A stretch of DNA of 64,000 bases, taken from NCBI GenBank assembly GCA_021820065.1, contig JAKAEE010000006.1, forward strand, positions 16,142 through 80,141. The letters are read 5' to 3'. The position numbers and the translations under genes were made by a program. The notes beneath the pieces are model-generated. The model did not search any database, was not told the origin of the DNA, and worked only from the letters and a program-made list of their open reading frames with translations. Positions 1 through 7,941 of the stretch are shown here, piece after piece. Source of the DNA: Bacteroidota bacterium. Lineage in GTDB: Bacteria > Bacteroidota > Ignavibacteria > Ignavibacteriales > Melioribacteraceae. How positions within the stretch are numbered: the first letter of the stretch is position 1; every line of letters starts with the position of its first letter.

Positions 1-1138
1 CATTTTTGTATTGGTTTCAAATATTATCACCGGTCCCGGAGTATTTGGATTTGTGATTGCAGCTATTGCTGCTGCATTGATGTCAACCGTAAGTACTTTA
101 CTGAATGCAACCGCGGCAATTTGGGTAAACGATGTTGATAAGCCGGTTAGAGTTTGGTTGAAAAAGATTAAACGCGATGATCCTTCCGATGAAAAGCGCG
201 CAATGATGGTCGCTCGTGTATCGACAGCCGCATTCACAGTTCTTGGCGTGCTGGCAGTTTATGCCTTCAGTTCATACCCAACTGTTTATCAAGCGCATGC
301 ATTTTTCCATGCAACACTTACTCCTCCATTGATGATCGCAATTTTCTTTGGCGCATTTTGGAAAAAGTTTACTCCCGCCGGACTCATTTCAACGGTTGTC
401 GGCGGTGTTGCACTAATGTTATTGGGATTCAGATTCCCGCTCGAGCTTATTCAGCCGATAGCCCACGGCACGCCTTACGATCCAATTCATCCTTTTACTT
501 ACATGGCTGCTTTGTATAACTTAATTGTTTGTACCGGCGTTGCGGTAATAGTCACTCTGCTTCAGAAACAATTGAAGCATATCGCATCAAGAATCAAAAA
601 GATTCCGAATCACAATGTTATAATGTATTCAATGGTGGTGTTCATTGTTGCCGTTTTCATTATCGACATCCTGGACATTTTCTTCAAGATCAATATTTCT
701 CCTCTTGCCGGACTTGTGACCTTAACGATTTTTATGACAATATGCGTTGCATTGGTAACAACTTTTTACGTTAAGTACGATGCCGAAGCACAAACGACCG
801 GGCTTACTGTTTGGTCAATTCATAAAGCGAAAGAATGGTTCAAAGGAAGCAAACTTAACGAACGAGAAGGCGAGAATGTAAAAGTTCATTATAAAATTGT
901 TGACGGCGATGAAGACGTAATTAATTTTTCTCAAAAGGATATGCACAAGATGGCAGCAGAGCCCGGCGACCTCGTTTACATTACCGATACAAGAAAATGG
1001 CTGGGCGGATTAAAATCTTGTCATTCTGTATTCGGCAAACCGCACAAAGAAGACGGTATTGTTTATTTCAGGAATCTGCATCTTGGCAAAGGTCTTTTTG
1101 TTGAAGGGAGATTATTGGAAGCTGAAAAAGAAATGTGA
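1..1138 (+). CDS. Sodium:solute symporter family protein, C-terminal part (5' end outside window)
   Basis: The reading frame is open from base 2, so the true start lies upstream and only the last ~378 residues are present. About seven hydrophobic segments are visible, the first containing the AALMSTVSTLLNA stretch typical of the core helices of sodium:solute symporters (SSS), which carry sugars, amino acids or anions with Na+. A soluble tail of about 100 residues follows the last helix and is of unknown function. The gene ends at a TGA at 1136 and is followed by a strong hairpin terminator. Substrate cannot be told from this part. Confidence 0.85.
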   Translation, partial: IFVLVSNIITGPGVFGFVIAAIAAALMSTVSTLLNATAAIWVNDVDKPVRVWLKKIKRDDPSDEKRAMMVARVSTAAFTVLGVLAVYAFSSYPTVYQAHAFFHATLTPPLMIAIFFGAFWKKFTPAGLISTVVGGVALMLLGFRFPLELIQPIAHGTPYDPIHPFTYMAALYNLIVCTGVAVIVTLLQKQLKHIASRIKKIPNHNVIMYSMVVFIVAVFIIDILDIFFKINISPLAGLVTLTIFMTICVALVTTFYVKYDAEAQTTGLTVWSIHKAKEWFKGSKLNEREGENVKVHYKIVDGDEDVINFSQKDMHKMAAEPGDLVYITDTRKWLGGLKSCHSVFGKPHKEDGIVYFRNLHLGKGLFVEGRLLEAEKEM

Positions 1139-1173
1139 TTTTTTAGGATTCAGAAATAAAAAGACAAAAAGAA

Positions 1174-1200
1174 GAAGGGCGGCATTTAGCTGCCCTTTTT
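1174..1200 (+). terminator. Rho-independent terminator, probably bidirectional
   Basis: An 8-bp stem AGGGCGGC / GCTGCCCT (one G-T pair) with an ATTTA loop is followed by TTTTT. It lies 36 nt after the symporter stop codon. It overlaps the last codons of the convergent coaD; on the minus strand the stem is followed by a T/C-rich run, so it may end both transcripts. Confidence 0.8.
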
Positions 1201-1680
1201 CTTTGGTGGAAATTTTTCATTAAGTTTTTTCAAAACTATTGGCGTAACAAATTCTGCAACGTTTCCGTGAAATTGTGCAAGGTTTCGGATGATGGTCGAG
1301 TTCAAATAAGTATATCTTGCATGAGGCATTAGAAGTATCGTCGTAATGTCGCCGGCAAGTTTCCGGTTCATTAATGCCATCTGAAATTCATATTCAAAAT
1401 CACTCACGGCGCGCAATCCACGGATAATTCCAACAGCGCCTACATTCTTCGCGTGATCAACGACCAGTCCGTCAAAGGAATCAACTCTAACTTTATCATA
1501 CCCTTTCAAACTCTCCCGCAGCATTTCAACGCGTTCTTCAACGCTGAACAACGCCGTCTTACCAGGATTCTTTGCAACGGTAACAATAACCTCGTCAAAC
1601 AATTCAACAGCGCGATCAATAATGTCAATGTGTCCTTTAGTTACAGGATCAAAAGTGCCGGGATAAATTACTTTTGCCAT
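1186..1680 (-). CDS. coaD: Phosphopantetheine adenylyltransferase
   Basis: Catalyses the fourth step of coenzyme A synthesis, joining AMP from ATP to 4'-phosphopantetheine. The 164-residue protein has the family's usual length. The nucleotidyltransferase motif GTFDPVTKGH near residue 8 provides the TxxH ATP-binding site, IIRGLRAVSDFEYE sits mid-protein, and a NSTIIRNL motif replaces the common S/T-rich signature near residue 127. It lies 45 nt downstream of rsmD on the same strand, a pairing seen in many bacteria, and is probably the last gene of the hrcA-rsmD transcript. Its final codons overlap a hairpin terminator. Confidence 0.95.
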   Translation of the reverse strand: MAKVIYPGTFDPVTKGHIDIIDRAVELFDEVIVTVAKNPGKTALFSVEERVEMLRESLKGYDKVRVDSFDGLVVDHAKNVGAVGIIRGLRAVSDFEYEFQMALMNRKLAGDITTILLMPHARYTYLNSTIIRNLAQFHGNVAEFVTPIVLKKLNEKFPPKKKGS

Positions 1681-1725
1681 AGCGTCATCCTTTTATCAAT
1701 AGAAAAATAATAGTTTGATTGTGAT

Positions 1726-2301
1726 TTACAAATCACTTGCAAGCTTAATTCGATCTGTAGATTCAAAAAGATAAATCAAACTGTCCCCCAATCTTTTCTG
1801 AGCCGCCTTTCCGAACGCGCCTTCATCTTCTTTTTGTGTTTGAATTGAGCGTTCGACCAGCAGAATTCCATCGCCGCTTAAAAAACCGTTAGTTAGAATA
1901 TTCTGAACAACTTTATGAATATCATTCTTAAAAAACGGCGGATCGGCAAGTATCAGGTTGTACTTCTCATGTTCGGACATTTTTGAAAATCGAACGGCTT
2001 CCATTCTAAAAATTTTGCATTCGTCGTCTGCGCCAAGTGAAGCGATATTCTCTTGAAGCATTTTTGAAACGTGAAAATCTTTTTCAACAAAATGTACTTC
2101 GCCAGCACCGCGGCTGAGAGCTTCCAGACCTAACGAGCCGGAACCGGCATAAACATCGCAGACTTTTATTTCATCAAAATCGATTGAATGAACCAGATAA
2201 TTGAAAAGCGACTCTTTCACTTTGTCGGTTGTCGGTCTAACCAATTTTGAGTTTGGAAACTTTATTATCCGACCCTTGAATTTTCCGGCGATGATTCTCA
2301 T
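1726..2301 (-). CDS. rsmD: 16S rRNA (guanine(966)-N(2))-methyltransferase RsmD
   Basis: A 191-residue Rossmann-fold methyltransferase that modifies guanine 966 of 16S rRNA. Family hallmarks are all present: RIIAGKFKGR at the N terminus, RPTTDKVKESLFN, the SAM-binding DVYAGSGSLGLEALSRGA loop, and the catalytic DPPF tetrapeptide near residue 120. The start codon overlaps the stop of the upstream gene by one base (TAATG), implying translational coupling with the PilM-like gene. Confidence 0.95.
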   Translation of the reverse strand: MRIIAGKFKGRIIKFPNSKLVRPTTDKVKESLFNYLVHSIDFDEIKVCDVYAGSGSLGLEALSRGAGEVHFVEKDFHVSKMLQENIASLGADDECKIFRMEAVRFSKMSEHEKYNLILADPPFFKNDIHKVVQNILTNGFLSGDGILLVERSIQTQKEDEGAFGKAAQKRLGDSLIYLFESTDRIKLASDL

Positions 2302-3215
2302 TAAATAATTCTAATGGCTATACCCGCTGCGGCGGCAAACGAATTGAATTTATATTTATAGAAATGATTTTCCAGAACGCTCTGCTCTACTTTCAAGTGT
2401 TCAAACGGATTTGTTTTTTTAAGCGGCAGACCAAAAAAGTTTTTCAGCTTGTTCTCAAACTCATCGGTTAAATCCTGCCCATACAATAAAATGCGGCTGA
2501 AGTCCTTCAAGCTCAGATTAAAATCCCCCAGCGTTTTAACCGAGCGGGTCAATTCATCAAAAAGATTTTGCGAGTTCGAGTCGAGAATCTTGAAGTAAAA
2601 CGGCGACGAGCGATCGATTGCCGATATGGAAGAAAAATTTTGATCGATGTAAAGACTGAGGGCAAGTTCATCACTTGCAACCGATTTATCCAGGTTGAGA
2701 AATGCGTTTGAAGCAAGATGAACATTATCAACATATTTCAATTCCAAATTATTCTGCACGCAAAAAACATTTATCGTTTTAACCAGAGATTTTTCAATTG
2801 CTAAGACGATTGCTTTCTTTTCCGGTCTGATACGGCTTTTATCAATCTCGATGTGCTGGATATAAAAATCGCTATTGCTGCATTCCGGAAAGAGTACGGA
2901 TAATTCCCATCGGAAGTGATCGTTCAGGTCTCTTTTCACAAGAGAATCATCATAAGGGATTTCGAAAATTTTGAAAAAATTATTAGGCAGCGCAAACGAA
3001 ACTCTAGATGAGCTCACGGCTTTTCTTTTTGTCGCTCTGTTAAACGATTCCTGAAGGATTCCGATAAATTTTTCTTCAGGCATACGAGGTGAAATACTTT
3101 CGAGGTGAACCGCCTGCTCAACATTCTCAAGATAAAACGAATCGTCTTTGTAACTGATCTCTACAATCTGGAGTTTTGTTTCAGTTATATTTATTCCGGC
3201 GTGATTGCTAAACAT
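2301..3215 (-). CDS. PilM/GspL-like actin-fold protein (hypothetical)
   Basis: A 304-residue soluble protein with an N-terminal NHAGINITETKLQIVEIS stretch resembling the phosphate-1 loop of actin-fold ATPases of the PilM/GspL type, which anchor type IV pilus or type II secretion inner-membrane complexes in the cytoplasm. No pilN/pilO/pilQ partners are adjacent, so a role in pilus assembly is only inferred. It starts 2 nt after the ComEA-like gene, whose family functions in DNA uptake, and overlaps rsmD by one base. The family call rests on fold-level resemblance and is uncertain. Confidence 0.5.
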   Translation of the reverse strand: MFSNHAGINITETKLQIVEISYKDDSFYLENVEQAVHLESISPRMPEEKFIGILQESFNRATKRKAVSSSRVSFALPNNFFKIFEIPYDDSLVKRDLNDHFRWELSVLFPECSNSDFYIQHIEIDKSRIRPEKKAIVLAIEKSLVKTINVFCVQNNLELKYVDNVHLASNAFLNLDKSVASDELALSLYIDQNFSSISAIDRSSPFYFKILDSNSQNLFDELTRSVKTLGDFNLSLKDFSRILLYGQDLTDEFENKLKNFFGLPLKKTNPFEHLKVEQSVLENHFYKYKFNSFAAAAGIAIRII

Positions 3216-3217
3216 GT

Positions 3218-3625
3218 TCAGTCTATTGTAACCAGCTTTTTGATTTTTTCAAATTTTGTTTTGCCGATTCCTTTCACTTCCAAAAGGTCACTGATTTTTT
3301 TGAACCGTCCGTTTTTCTTTCTATACTCAAGAACATTTTCAACCGTTTTTTTGCCAAGACTGGGTAATGTTAAAAGTTCGGAAACAGACGCTGAGTTCAA
3401 ATGAATAATTTTATCTGCGGATGCAGCTTCAGTTTTTTCTTTCGGCTTTTTTCCTTTTGAAAAATCCAAAAGTTCGCCTTTAGAAGCAATCTTTTTTTCC
3501 GAAGTATTTGCGGTAGAATCGGAAATCTGCGGATCACTCGCAGCGGCATTGAAAAGACTATCTTGAGTTTTATAGTCGAATTCGAGGTAATTCTTGTTTT
3601 GCGATAAATCTTTGAAGAAATTCAC
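3218..3625 (-). CDS. ComEA-like helix-hairpin-helix protein
   Basis: The C-terminal ~65 residues contain two helix-hairpin-helix motifs (LNSASVSELLTLPSLGKKTVENVLEYR and LLEVKGIGKTKFEKIK segments), as in ComEA DNA-uptake proteins and other HhH DNA binders. The annotated start is the GTG at 3625. However, the frame stays open upstream to a stop at 3755-3757 and encodes a basic stretch followed by a strongly hydrophobic segment (NVILFIVLAFILGLG), that is, the membrane anchor ComEA proteins carry. The real protein therefore probably begins near 3704-3750 from a non-ATG codon such as ATT. A lysine-rich linker separates anchor and HhH domain. It lies between dnaJ and the PilM-like gene. Confidence 0.7.
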   Translation of the reverse strand: MNFFKDLSQNKNYLEFDYKTQDSLFNAAASDPQISDSTANTSEKKIASKGELLDFSKGKKPKEKTEAASADKIIHLNSASVSELLTLPSLGKKTVENVLEYRKKNGRFKKISDLLEVKGIGKTKFEKIKKLVTID

Positions 3626-3768
3626 CCCTAAACCGAGAATAAAAGCGAGAACGATAAAGAGTATAACGTTTGTTTCGGTTTTAGTAAATCCGAACTTTCG
3701 AGATATTTTTTCTAACTGTCGAATAATCCCCCCGATAATTATTAATTGGAGATACTAAGAATTTCATT

Positions 3769-4890
3769 TTAATGACTCGGTTTTATGTTTGGCATTTTCT
3801 GAAGTTCTTTTAACAACTCTTTTTCTTTCGCTGTCACGTTTTTAGGAACATGGATATTGACTTTCACCAATTCGTCGCCCGCGCCGTGGCTGTTTAAATG
3901 CTGAATGCCTTTTTCGCGCATCTTTAAAAATTTGCCAGCTTGGGTTCCCGGTTCAATTTTAAGTTTCGCTTTTCCATTTAAAGTCGGCACTTCAACTTCA
4001 ATGCCCATCACCGCATCGGGATAGCTGATGTACAAATCATAAATTACATTGTCGCCGTCGCGCGTAAACAATTCATGTTGAAGTTCTTCGAACACAACAA
4101 TTATATCTCCGGCGGGACCGCCGTTCTTCCCGGCGTTTCCTTCGTTGCGCAACGTCATGTAATTTCCGTCGCTCACACCGGCGGGAACATTAATCTTAAT
4201 AGTCGATTCATCCTGAACTCTTCCTTCGCCGGAACAAGTCGTACATCGTTCAGAAATAACTCTTCCCGTTCCGCCGCAATTATTGCATGCCGCAATATTC
4301 ACAAACTGTCCGAAGATTGATCTCGATACCTGACGAATTTCACCTGTGCCGTTGCAAACCGAACATGTTTTAAATGCTGCCGAACTTTTTGCGCCGGTTC
4401 CGTTGCAAGTAGAACATTTATTGTACTTTTTGATTTTTACTTTCTTAGTAGTGCCGGAAGCAATTTCTTCAAGCGTAAGTTTGAGAGTGATTTTTAGATC
4501 GGAACCCGGTGTGCCTGTTGCACGCTGCCGCGATCTTTGAGACGCTGAACCTCCGCCGAAAAAATCATCGAAGATAGTTGAACCGCCGAACGCTCCGCCG
4601 AAAATATCCGAAAAGTGACTGAAGATATCGTTCACATTTGTGTAGCTGTGAAAATCTTGTCCGCCTCTCAAACCACTGTGACCATACTGATCATATTTTG
4701 TGCGCTTCTCGTCGTTGCTGAGAACTTCGTACGCTTCGGCGGCTTCCTTAAATTTTTCTTCGGCATCTTTGTTACCGGGATTTCTATCCGGGTGATACTG
4801 CATCGCAAGTTTTCTGTATGCTTTTTTTATTTCGTCTTGATTTGCGCTTTTACCAACGCCAAGTATCTCGTAGTAATCTCTCTTTGACAT
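3769..4890 (-). CDS. dnaJ: Chaperone DnaJ (Hsp40)
   Basis: Co-chaperone that delivers unfolded substrates to DnaK and stimulates its ATPase. The 373-residue protein has an N-terminal J domain with the HPD tripeptide (YHPDRN, near residue 33), a glycine/phenylalanine-rich linker, and four zinc-binding CxxCxGxG repeats ([32 protein letters not shown]), then the C-terminal substrate-binding domain. It lies 7 nt after grpE. dnaK itself is not in this window. Confidence 0.97.
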   Translation of the reverse strand: MSKRDYYEILGVGKSANQDEIKKAYRKLAMQYHPDRNPGNKDAEEKFKEAAEAYEVLSNDEKRTKYDQYGHSGLRGGQDFHSYTNVNDIFSHFSDIFGGAFGGSTIFDDFFGGGSASQRSRQRATGTPGSDLKITLKLTLEEIASGTTKKVKIKKYNKCSTCNGTGAKSSAAFKTCSVCNGTGEIRQVSRSIFGQFVNIAACNNCGGTGRVISERCTTCSGEGRVQDESTIKINVPAGVSDGNYMTLRNEGNAGKNGGPAGDIIVVFEELQHELFTRDGDNVIYDLYISYPDAVMGIEVEVPTLNGKAKLKIEPGTQAGKFLKMREKGIQHLNSHGAGDELVKVNIHVPKNVTAKEKELLKELQKMPNIKPSH

Positions 4891-4897
4891 GATTTAC

Positions 4898-5554
4898 TTA
4901 ATCCTCTTTCTTGGAATCGTTTTGTGTGTCTGTCCCGTCGCTGGTTTCATCGTGAGACGTTGTCTCGGCACTAACTACAACTTTCGCATGGCGAATGACT
5001 CTATCTTTATAAATGTATCCCGGTTCAATTACTTCAAGCACGGTATGAGGTGCAACGCCCTCGGCAGGCTGCTGCATCAAAGCTTCATGAAGATTAACAT
5101 CGAACGGTTGACCTTTTGCATCGATCCGTTTTACACCCTGGCTGTCAAGAATTTTTCCAAATTTTTCGAACACCATCAACAATCCTTTTTTTGTCGAATC
5201 GGCATTGTTCGGTTCGTCAATATGCGCGAGCGAACGTTCGAGATCATCATAGACTTGTAAGACGCTCCGTATGAAAGGTTCCGCCGCATATTTTATGATG
5301 TTCAACTGATCGTTTTCGTTTCTTCTTTTGAAGTTCTCGAAATCGGCAACTTTTCTAAGAAGCGTGTCTTTCAATTCCGCGTTTTGTTTTTCAAGTGTGG
5401 CAACTTTTTCAAGCGCGGATTTTAATTCCGCTTCCGTGGTGTCAGATTCGATCATCAATTTCTCTTTCTGTGTCCCGGAGTTTTCAATTCCTTCAATCGG
5501 TATGCTGTTCGATTCTTCAGATTCTTCTTTTTGTTTTTTATTATTCTCTTCCAT
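4898..5554 (-). CDS. grpE: Nucleotide exchange factor GrpE
   Basis: Exchanges ADP for ATP on DnaK. The N-terminal third is charged and low in complexity, followed by a long coiled coil (ESALEKVATLEKQNAELKD region) and the conserved ADFENFKRR and IEPGYIYKDRVIRHAKVVV segments. The frame also opens with a TTG at 5575, but the ATG at 5554, preceded by an AAAGGA ribosome-binding site, is the better start (218 residues). It lies between hrcA and dnaJ on the minus strand in the classic heat-shock order. Confidence 0.95.
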   Translation of the reverse strand: MEENNKKQKEESEESNSIPIEGIENSGTQKEKLMIESDTTEAELKSALEKVATLEKQNAELKDTLLRKVADFENFKRRNENDQLNIIKYAAEPFIRSVLQVYDDLERSLAHIDEPNNADSTKKGLLMVFEKFGKILDSQGVKRIDAKGQPFDVNLHEALMQQPAEGVAPHTVLEVIEPGYIYKDRVIRHAKVVVSAETTSHDETSDGTDTQNDSKKED

Positions 5555-5595
5555 GGTTCCTTTGTGTTTTTTCAATTCAATAGTTTGAGTAATAT

Positions 5596-6639
5596 TTATC
5601 TCTGTTTGGTTAATTCCTGTGTTAGCTGTTCGGCTATATAAACTACAGCGGCAACAATTTTTGAGTAATCCATTCTCTTGGGACCCATAATACCCAGTGT
5701 TCCGGTTAAGTCGCCAACTTTATAGTCCTTAGTGATCATGCTGTAATCTGATAGCTTTTCATCCTCGTTTTCTTCGCCGATTGTAATGGCAACTTCGTTT
5801 ATGCCCGCTTTATTCTTATCAAGTATGTGAATTATTACGTCTTTGTTTTCAACCAGTTCAATTACGCTTTGGAAGTGATCGTGGTTTTCGAATTCCGGCT
5901 GTTTCAAAATATTTTTTGTACCGCTAATGAAAGTTTTGTCGCTGCCCATATCCGTAAAAATTTTGTCAACCGATTCCAGAAACACGCGGATAATAGGACG
6001 GTAACGTTCAGCATTAAAATCTTTAACTCTTTCATGGAGCGAAGTTCTGATTTCGGAAAATTTTAGTCCGGCAAGTTGTTCATTCAAAAACTGCTGAACA
6101 GTAGTTAAGTTATCCTCGTTAACTTCCGCATCAATTTCCAATGTGATTGTCCTAATCAATCCGGAGTTTACGCTTACAACAACAAGAATCCTTTGCGATG
6201 ACAACTGAACAATCTGAATTTTCTCCAAGACAGCTTGTTCAAATTTGGGATATGTTACCATTGCAAGCTGGTTCGTTAACTCGCTTAAAATCCCGGAAGT
6301 TATTTTCAACAAATCTTCGGTTTCGGATGAAGCGGAAGTAAGATTCATCTCAACAATTTTCTTAACCGCACTTTCAAGCTTCGGCGGATCCATTAGCGAA
6401 TCAACATAAACCCGGTAACCGCGGTCGGTTGGAATTCTTCCGGCAGAAGTATGAGGATGATTTAAAAATCCCAAATCTTCCAGATCAGCCATAACATTTC
6501 TGATAGACGCCGGCGAAAGACCGAGATCATATTTCTTCGAAATGTTTCTCGATCCAACTGGATTTGCGGTCATGATGAATTGATGAATCACAAACCGCAG
6601 AATCGCCTTTTCCCTATCTTTTAACTGATAATCTTTCAC
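5596..6639 (-). CDS. hrcA: Heat-inducible transcription repressor HrcA
   Basis: Represses the heat-shock operon by binding CIRCE operators; GroEL keeps it active. The 347-residue protein matches the family over its length: an N-terminal winged helix (REKAILRFVIHQFI, GSRNISKKYDLGLSPASIRNVMADLEDLGFL) followed by the HTSAGRIPTDRGYRVYVD signature, then the GAF-like dimerisation domain. The start is a GTG at 6639; the nearby ATG at 6646 is out of frame. First gene of the hrcA-grpE-dnaJ run. A canonical CIRCE repeat (TTAGCACTC-N9-GAGTGCTAA) was looked for in the upstream 165 nt and was not seen. Confidence 0.95.
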   Translation of the reverse strand: MKDYQLKDREKAILRFVIHQFIMTANPVGSRNISKKYDLGLSPASIRNVMADLEDLGFLNHPHTSAGRIPTDRGYRVYVDSLMDPPKLESAVKKIVEMNLTSASSETEDLLKITSGILSELTNQLAMVTYPKFEQAVLEKIQIVQLSSQRILVVVSVNSGLIRTITLEIDAEVNEDNLTTVQQFLNEQLAGLKFSEIRTSLHERVKDFNAERYRPIIRVFLESVDKIFTDMGSDKTFISGTKNILKQPEFENHDHFQSVIELVENKDVIIHILDKNKAGINEVAITIGEENEDEKLSDYSMITKDYKVGDLTGTLGIMGPKRMDYSKIVAAVVYIAEQLTQELTKQR

Positions 6640-6668
6640 TTTTCATATCTATCGGAAATGAACGGGCA

Positions 6669-6676
6669 CAAAGTTA
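6669..6676 (-). promoter_or_regulatory. Candidate -7 promoter element for hrcA operon
   Basis: On the minus strand the octamer TAACTTTG matches the Bacteroidetes-type -7 consensus TAnnTTTG and lies 30 nt before the hrcA GTG. No good TTTG box is visible about 20 nt further upstream, so support is partial. Confidence 0.4.
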
Positions 6677-6754
6677 TCAAAAATTAAGAAAATTTTCATT
6701 TTAGACATTTTTACGGAACGATATATAATACAAAAATTTTTCTCGGAAAGTTTC

Positions 6755-6780
6755 GCCAAAGTTTTTACTTATATTTTGGC
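6755..6780. promoter_or_regulatory. Inverted repeat upstream of purM
   Basis: GCCAAA and TTTGGC arms are separated by 14 nt in the divergent hrcA/purM intergenic region, ending 25 nt before the purM ATG. The right arm overlaps a near match to the TAnnTTTG promoter box (TATATTTT). It could be an operator; there is no independent evidence. Confidence 0.3.
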
Positions 6781-6805
6781 ATCAAAATGAAAAATTTTTG
6801 AGGTA

Positions 6806-7804
6806 ATGTTGGAAAATACGTACAAATCCGCCGGTGTTGATATAAAGGCGGGTGATGAAACCGTAGAAAAAATTAAGTCTCTCGCTAAATCGACATTTAA
6901 TAAAAATGTGCTTTCGGGAATCGGTCACTTCGGCGCGTTCTACGAAATCGATTTGAAGAAATGGAAAAAACCCGTTATGGTTTCCAGCGTTGACGGAGTT
7001 GGCACAAAACTAAAAATTGCTTTCGCGATGGATAAGCACGACACGGTTGGACAAGATTTAGTGAATCACTGTGTGAACGACATCGCCGTATGCGGCGCAG
7101 AACCCCAGTATTTTATGGACTATCTTGCATTCGGAAAACTTATCCCGACAAAAGCGGAACAGATTATAAAAGGATTCAGCATTGCGTGCAAAGAAAACAA
7201 TGTCGCGCTTATCGGTGGAGAAACTGCAGAGATGCCGGGATTATATAACGCAGACGAATATGATATCTCCGGAACGATTGTGGGAATTGTTGAACGCGAC
7301 AAAGTCATCGACGGCAGCAAAGTGAAAAAAGGCGATGTGCTGATCGGTTACGCTTCGAACGGATTGCACACGAACGGTTATTCTCTGGCAAGAAAAGTTC
7401 TGCTTGAAAAATATTCCGTTCATGATAAACCGGAAGGGTTGAATTCGAGTCTTGGTGAAGAATTGCTGCGCGTTCATAAATCATATTTAAAATTGATCGG
7501 CGGACTGAAAGAAAAAATTTCGATAAACGCTTTTTCGCACATAACCGGCGGCGGAATTATCGGAAACACAAAACGTGTTGTGCCGAAAGATTTGAAAATA
7601 AAAATCGATTGGAACGCGTGGACCGTTCCGACAATTTTCAAACTGATTCAGAAAACCGGAAATATATCCGACGAAGAAATGAGAGAAGTTTTTAATATTG
7701 GAATCGGACTGATTGCAATTGTGGATAAGAACAACGTTAATAAAACTCTTGAGGTCTCTAATCAGATAAATGAAAAAGGAATTGTGATAGGAGAAATTTA
7801 CTAA
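6806..7804 (+). CDS. purM: Phosphoribosylformylglycinamidine cyclo-ligase (AIR synthase)
   Basis: Performs step five of purine synthesis, ATP-dependent closure of FGAM to aminoimidazole ribotide. The 332-residue protein shows the family's landmarks in order: SSVDGVGTKLKIA near residue 55, NDIAVCGAEP, the LIGGETAEMPG motif near residue 135, SNGLHTNGYSLAR, and HITGGGIIGN. The ATG at 6806 follows a GAGG sequence closely. It reads divergently from hrcA; other pur genes are not adjacent. Confidence 0.96.
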   Translation: MLENTYKSAGVDIKAGDETVEKIKSLAKSTFNKNVLSGIGHFGAFYEIDLKKWKKPVMVSSVDGVGTKLKIAFAMDKHDTVGQDLVNHCVNDIAVCGAEPQYFMDYLAFGKLIPTKAEQIIKGFSIACKENNVALIGGETAEMPGLYNADEYDISGTIVGIVERDKVIDGSKVKKGDVLIGYASNGLHTNGYSLARKVLLEKYSVHDKPEGLNSSLGEELLRVHKSYLKLIGGLKEKISINAFSHITGGGIIGNTKRVVPKDLKIKIDWNAWTVPTIFKLIQKTGNISDEEMREVFNIGIGLIAIVDKNNVNKTLEVSNQINEKGIVIGEIY

Positions 7805-7818
7805 AAAAGTTGCCTGTC

Positions 7819-7922
7819 CTTAATCATGCTCTTGCCCGCCTACCGGCGAGGCAGGATCTTAATCATAATCTGGTGGTTACTTTCAAGAGCAAGAACAAGA
7901 TTAAGAGCATGAGCAAGAAATT
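7819..7922. repeat. Intergenic repeat region with GC-rich hairpin
   Basis: Between purM and the TatD gene, a GC-rich imperfect hairpin (GCCCGCC at 7834-7840 and GGCGAGGC at 7845-7852) is framed by a 9-bp direct repeat CTTAATCAT (7819-7827, 7858-7866). Further right, AAGAGCATGA is the reverse complement of TCATGCTCTT at 7824-7833, so the whole stretch can fold. The GGCGAGGCAGG core recurs in reverse complement at 41522-41532, so this is a dispersed repeat family. Confidence 0.6.
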
Positions 7923-7941
7923 AGCTTGAAAGCAGATAATC

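Noticed and set aside
7811..7922. CRISPR array
   Set aside because: Repeats are irregular, overlapping and too few; no cas genes anywhere in the window.
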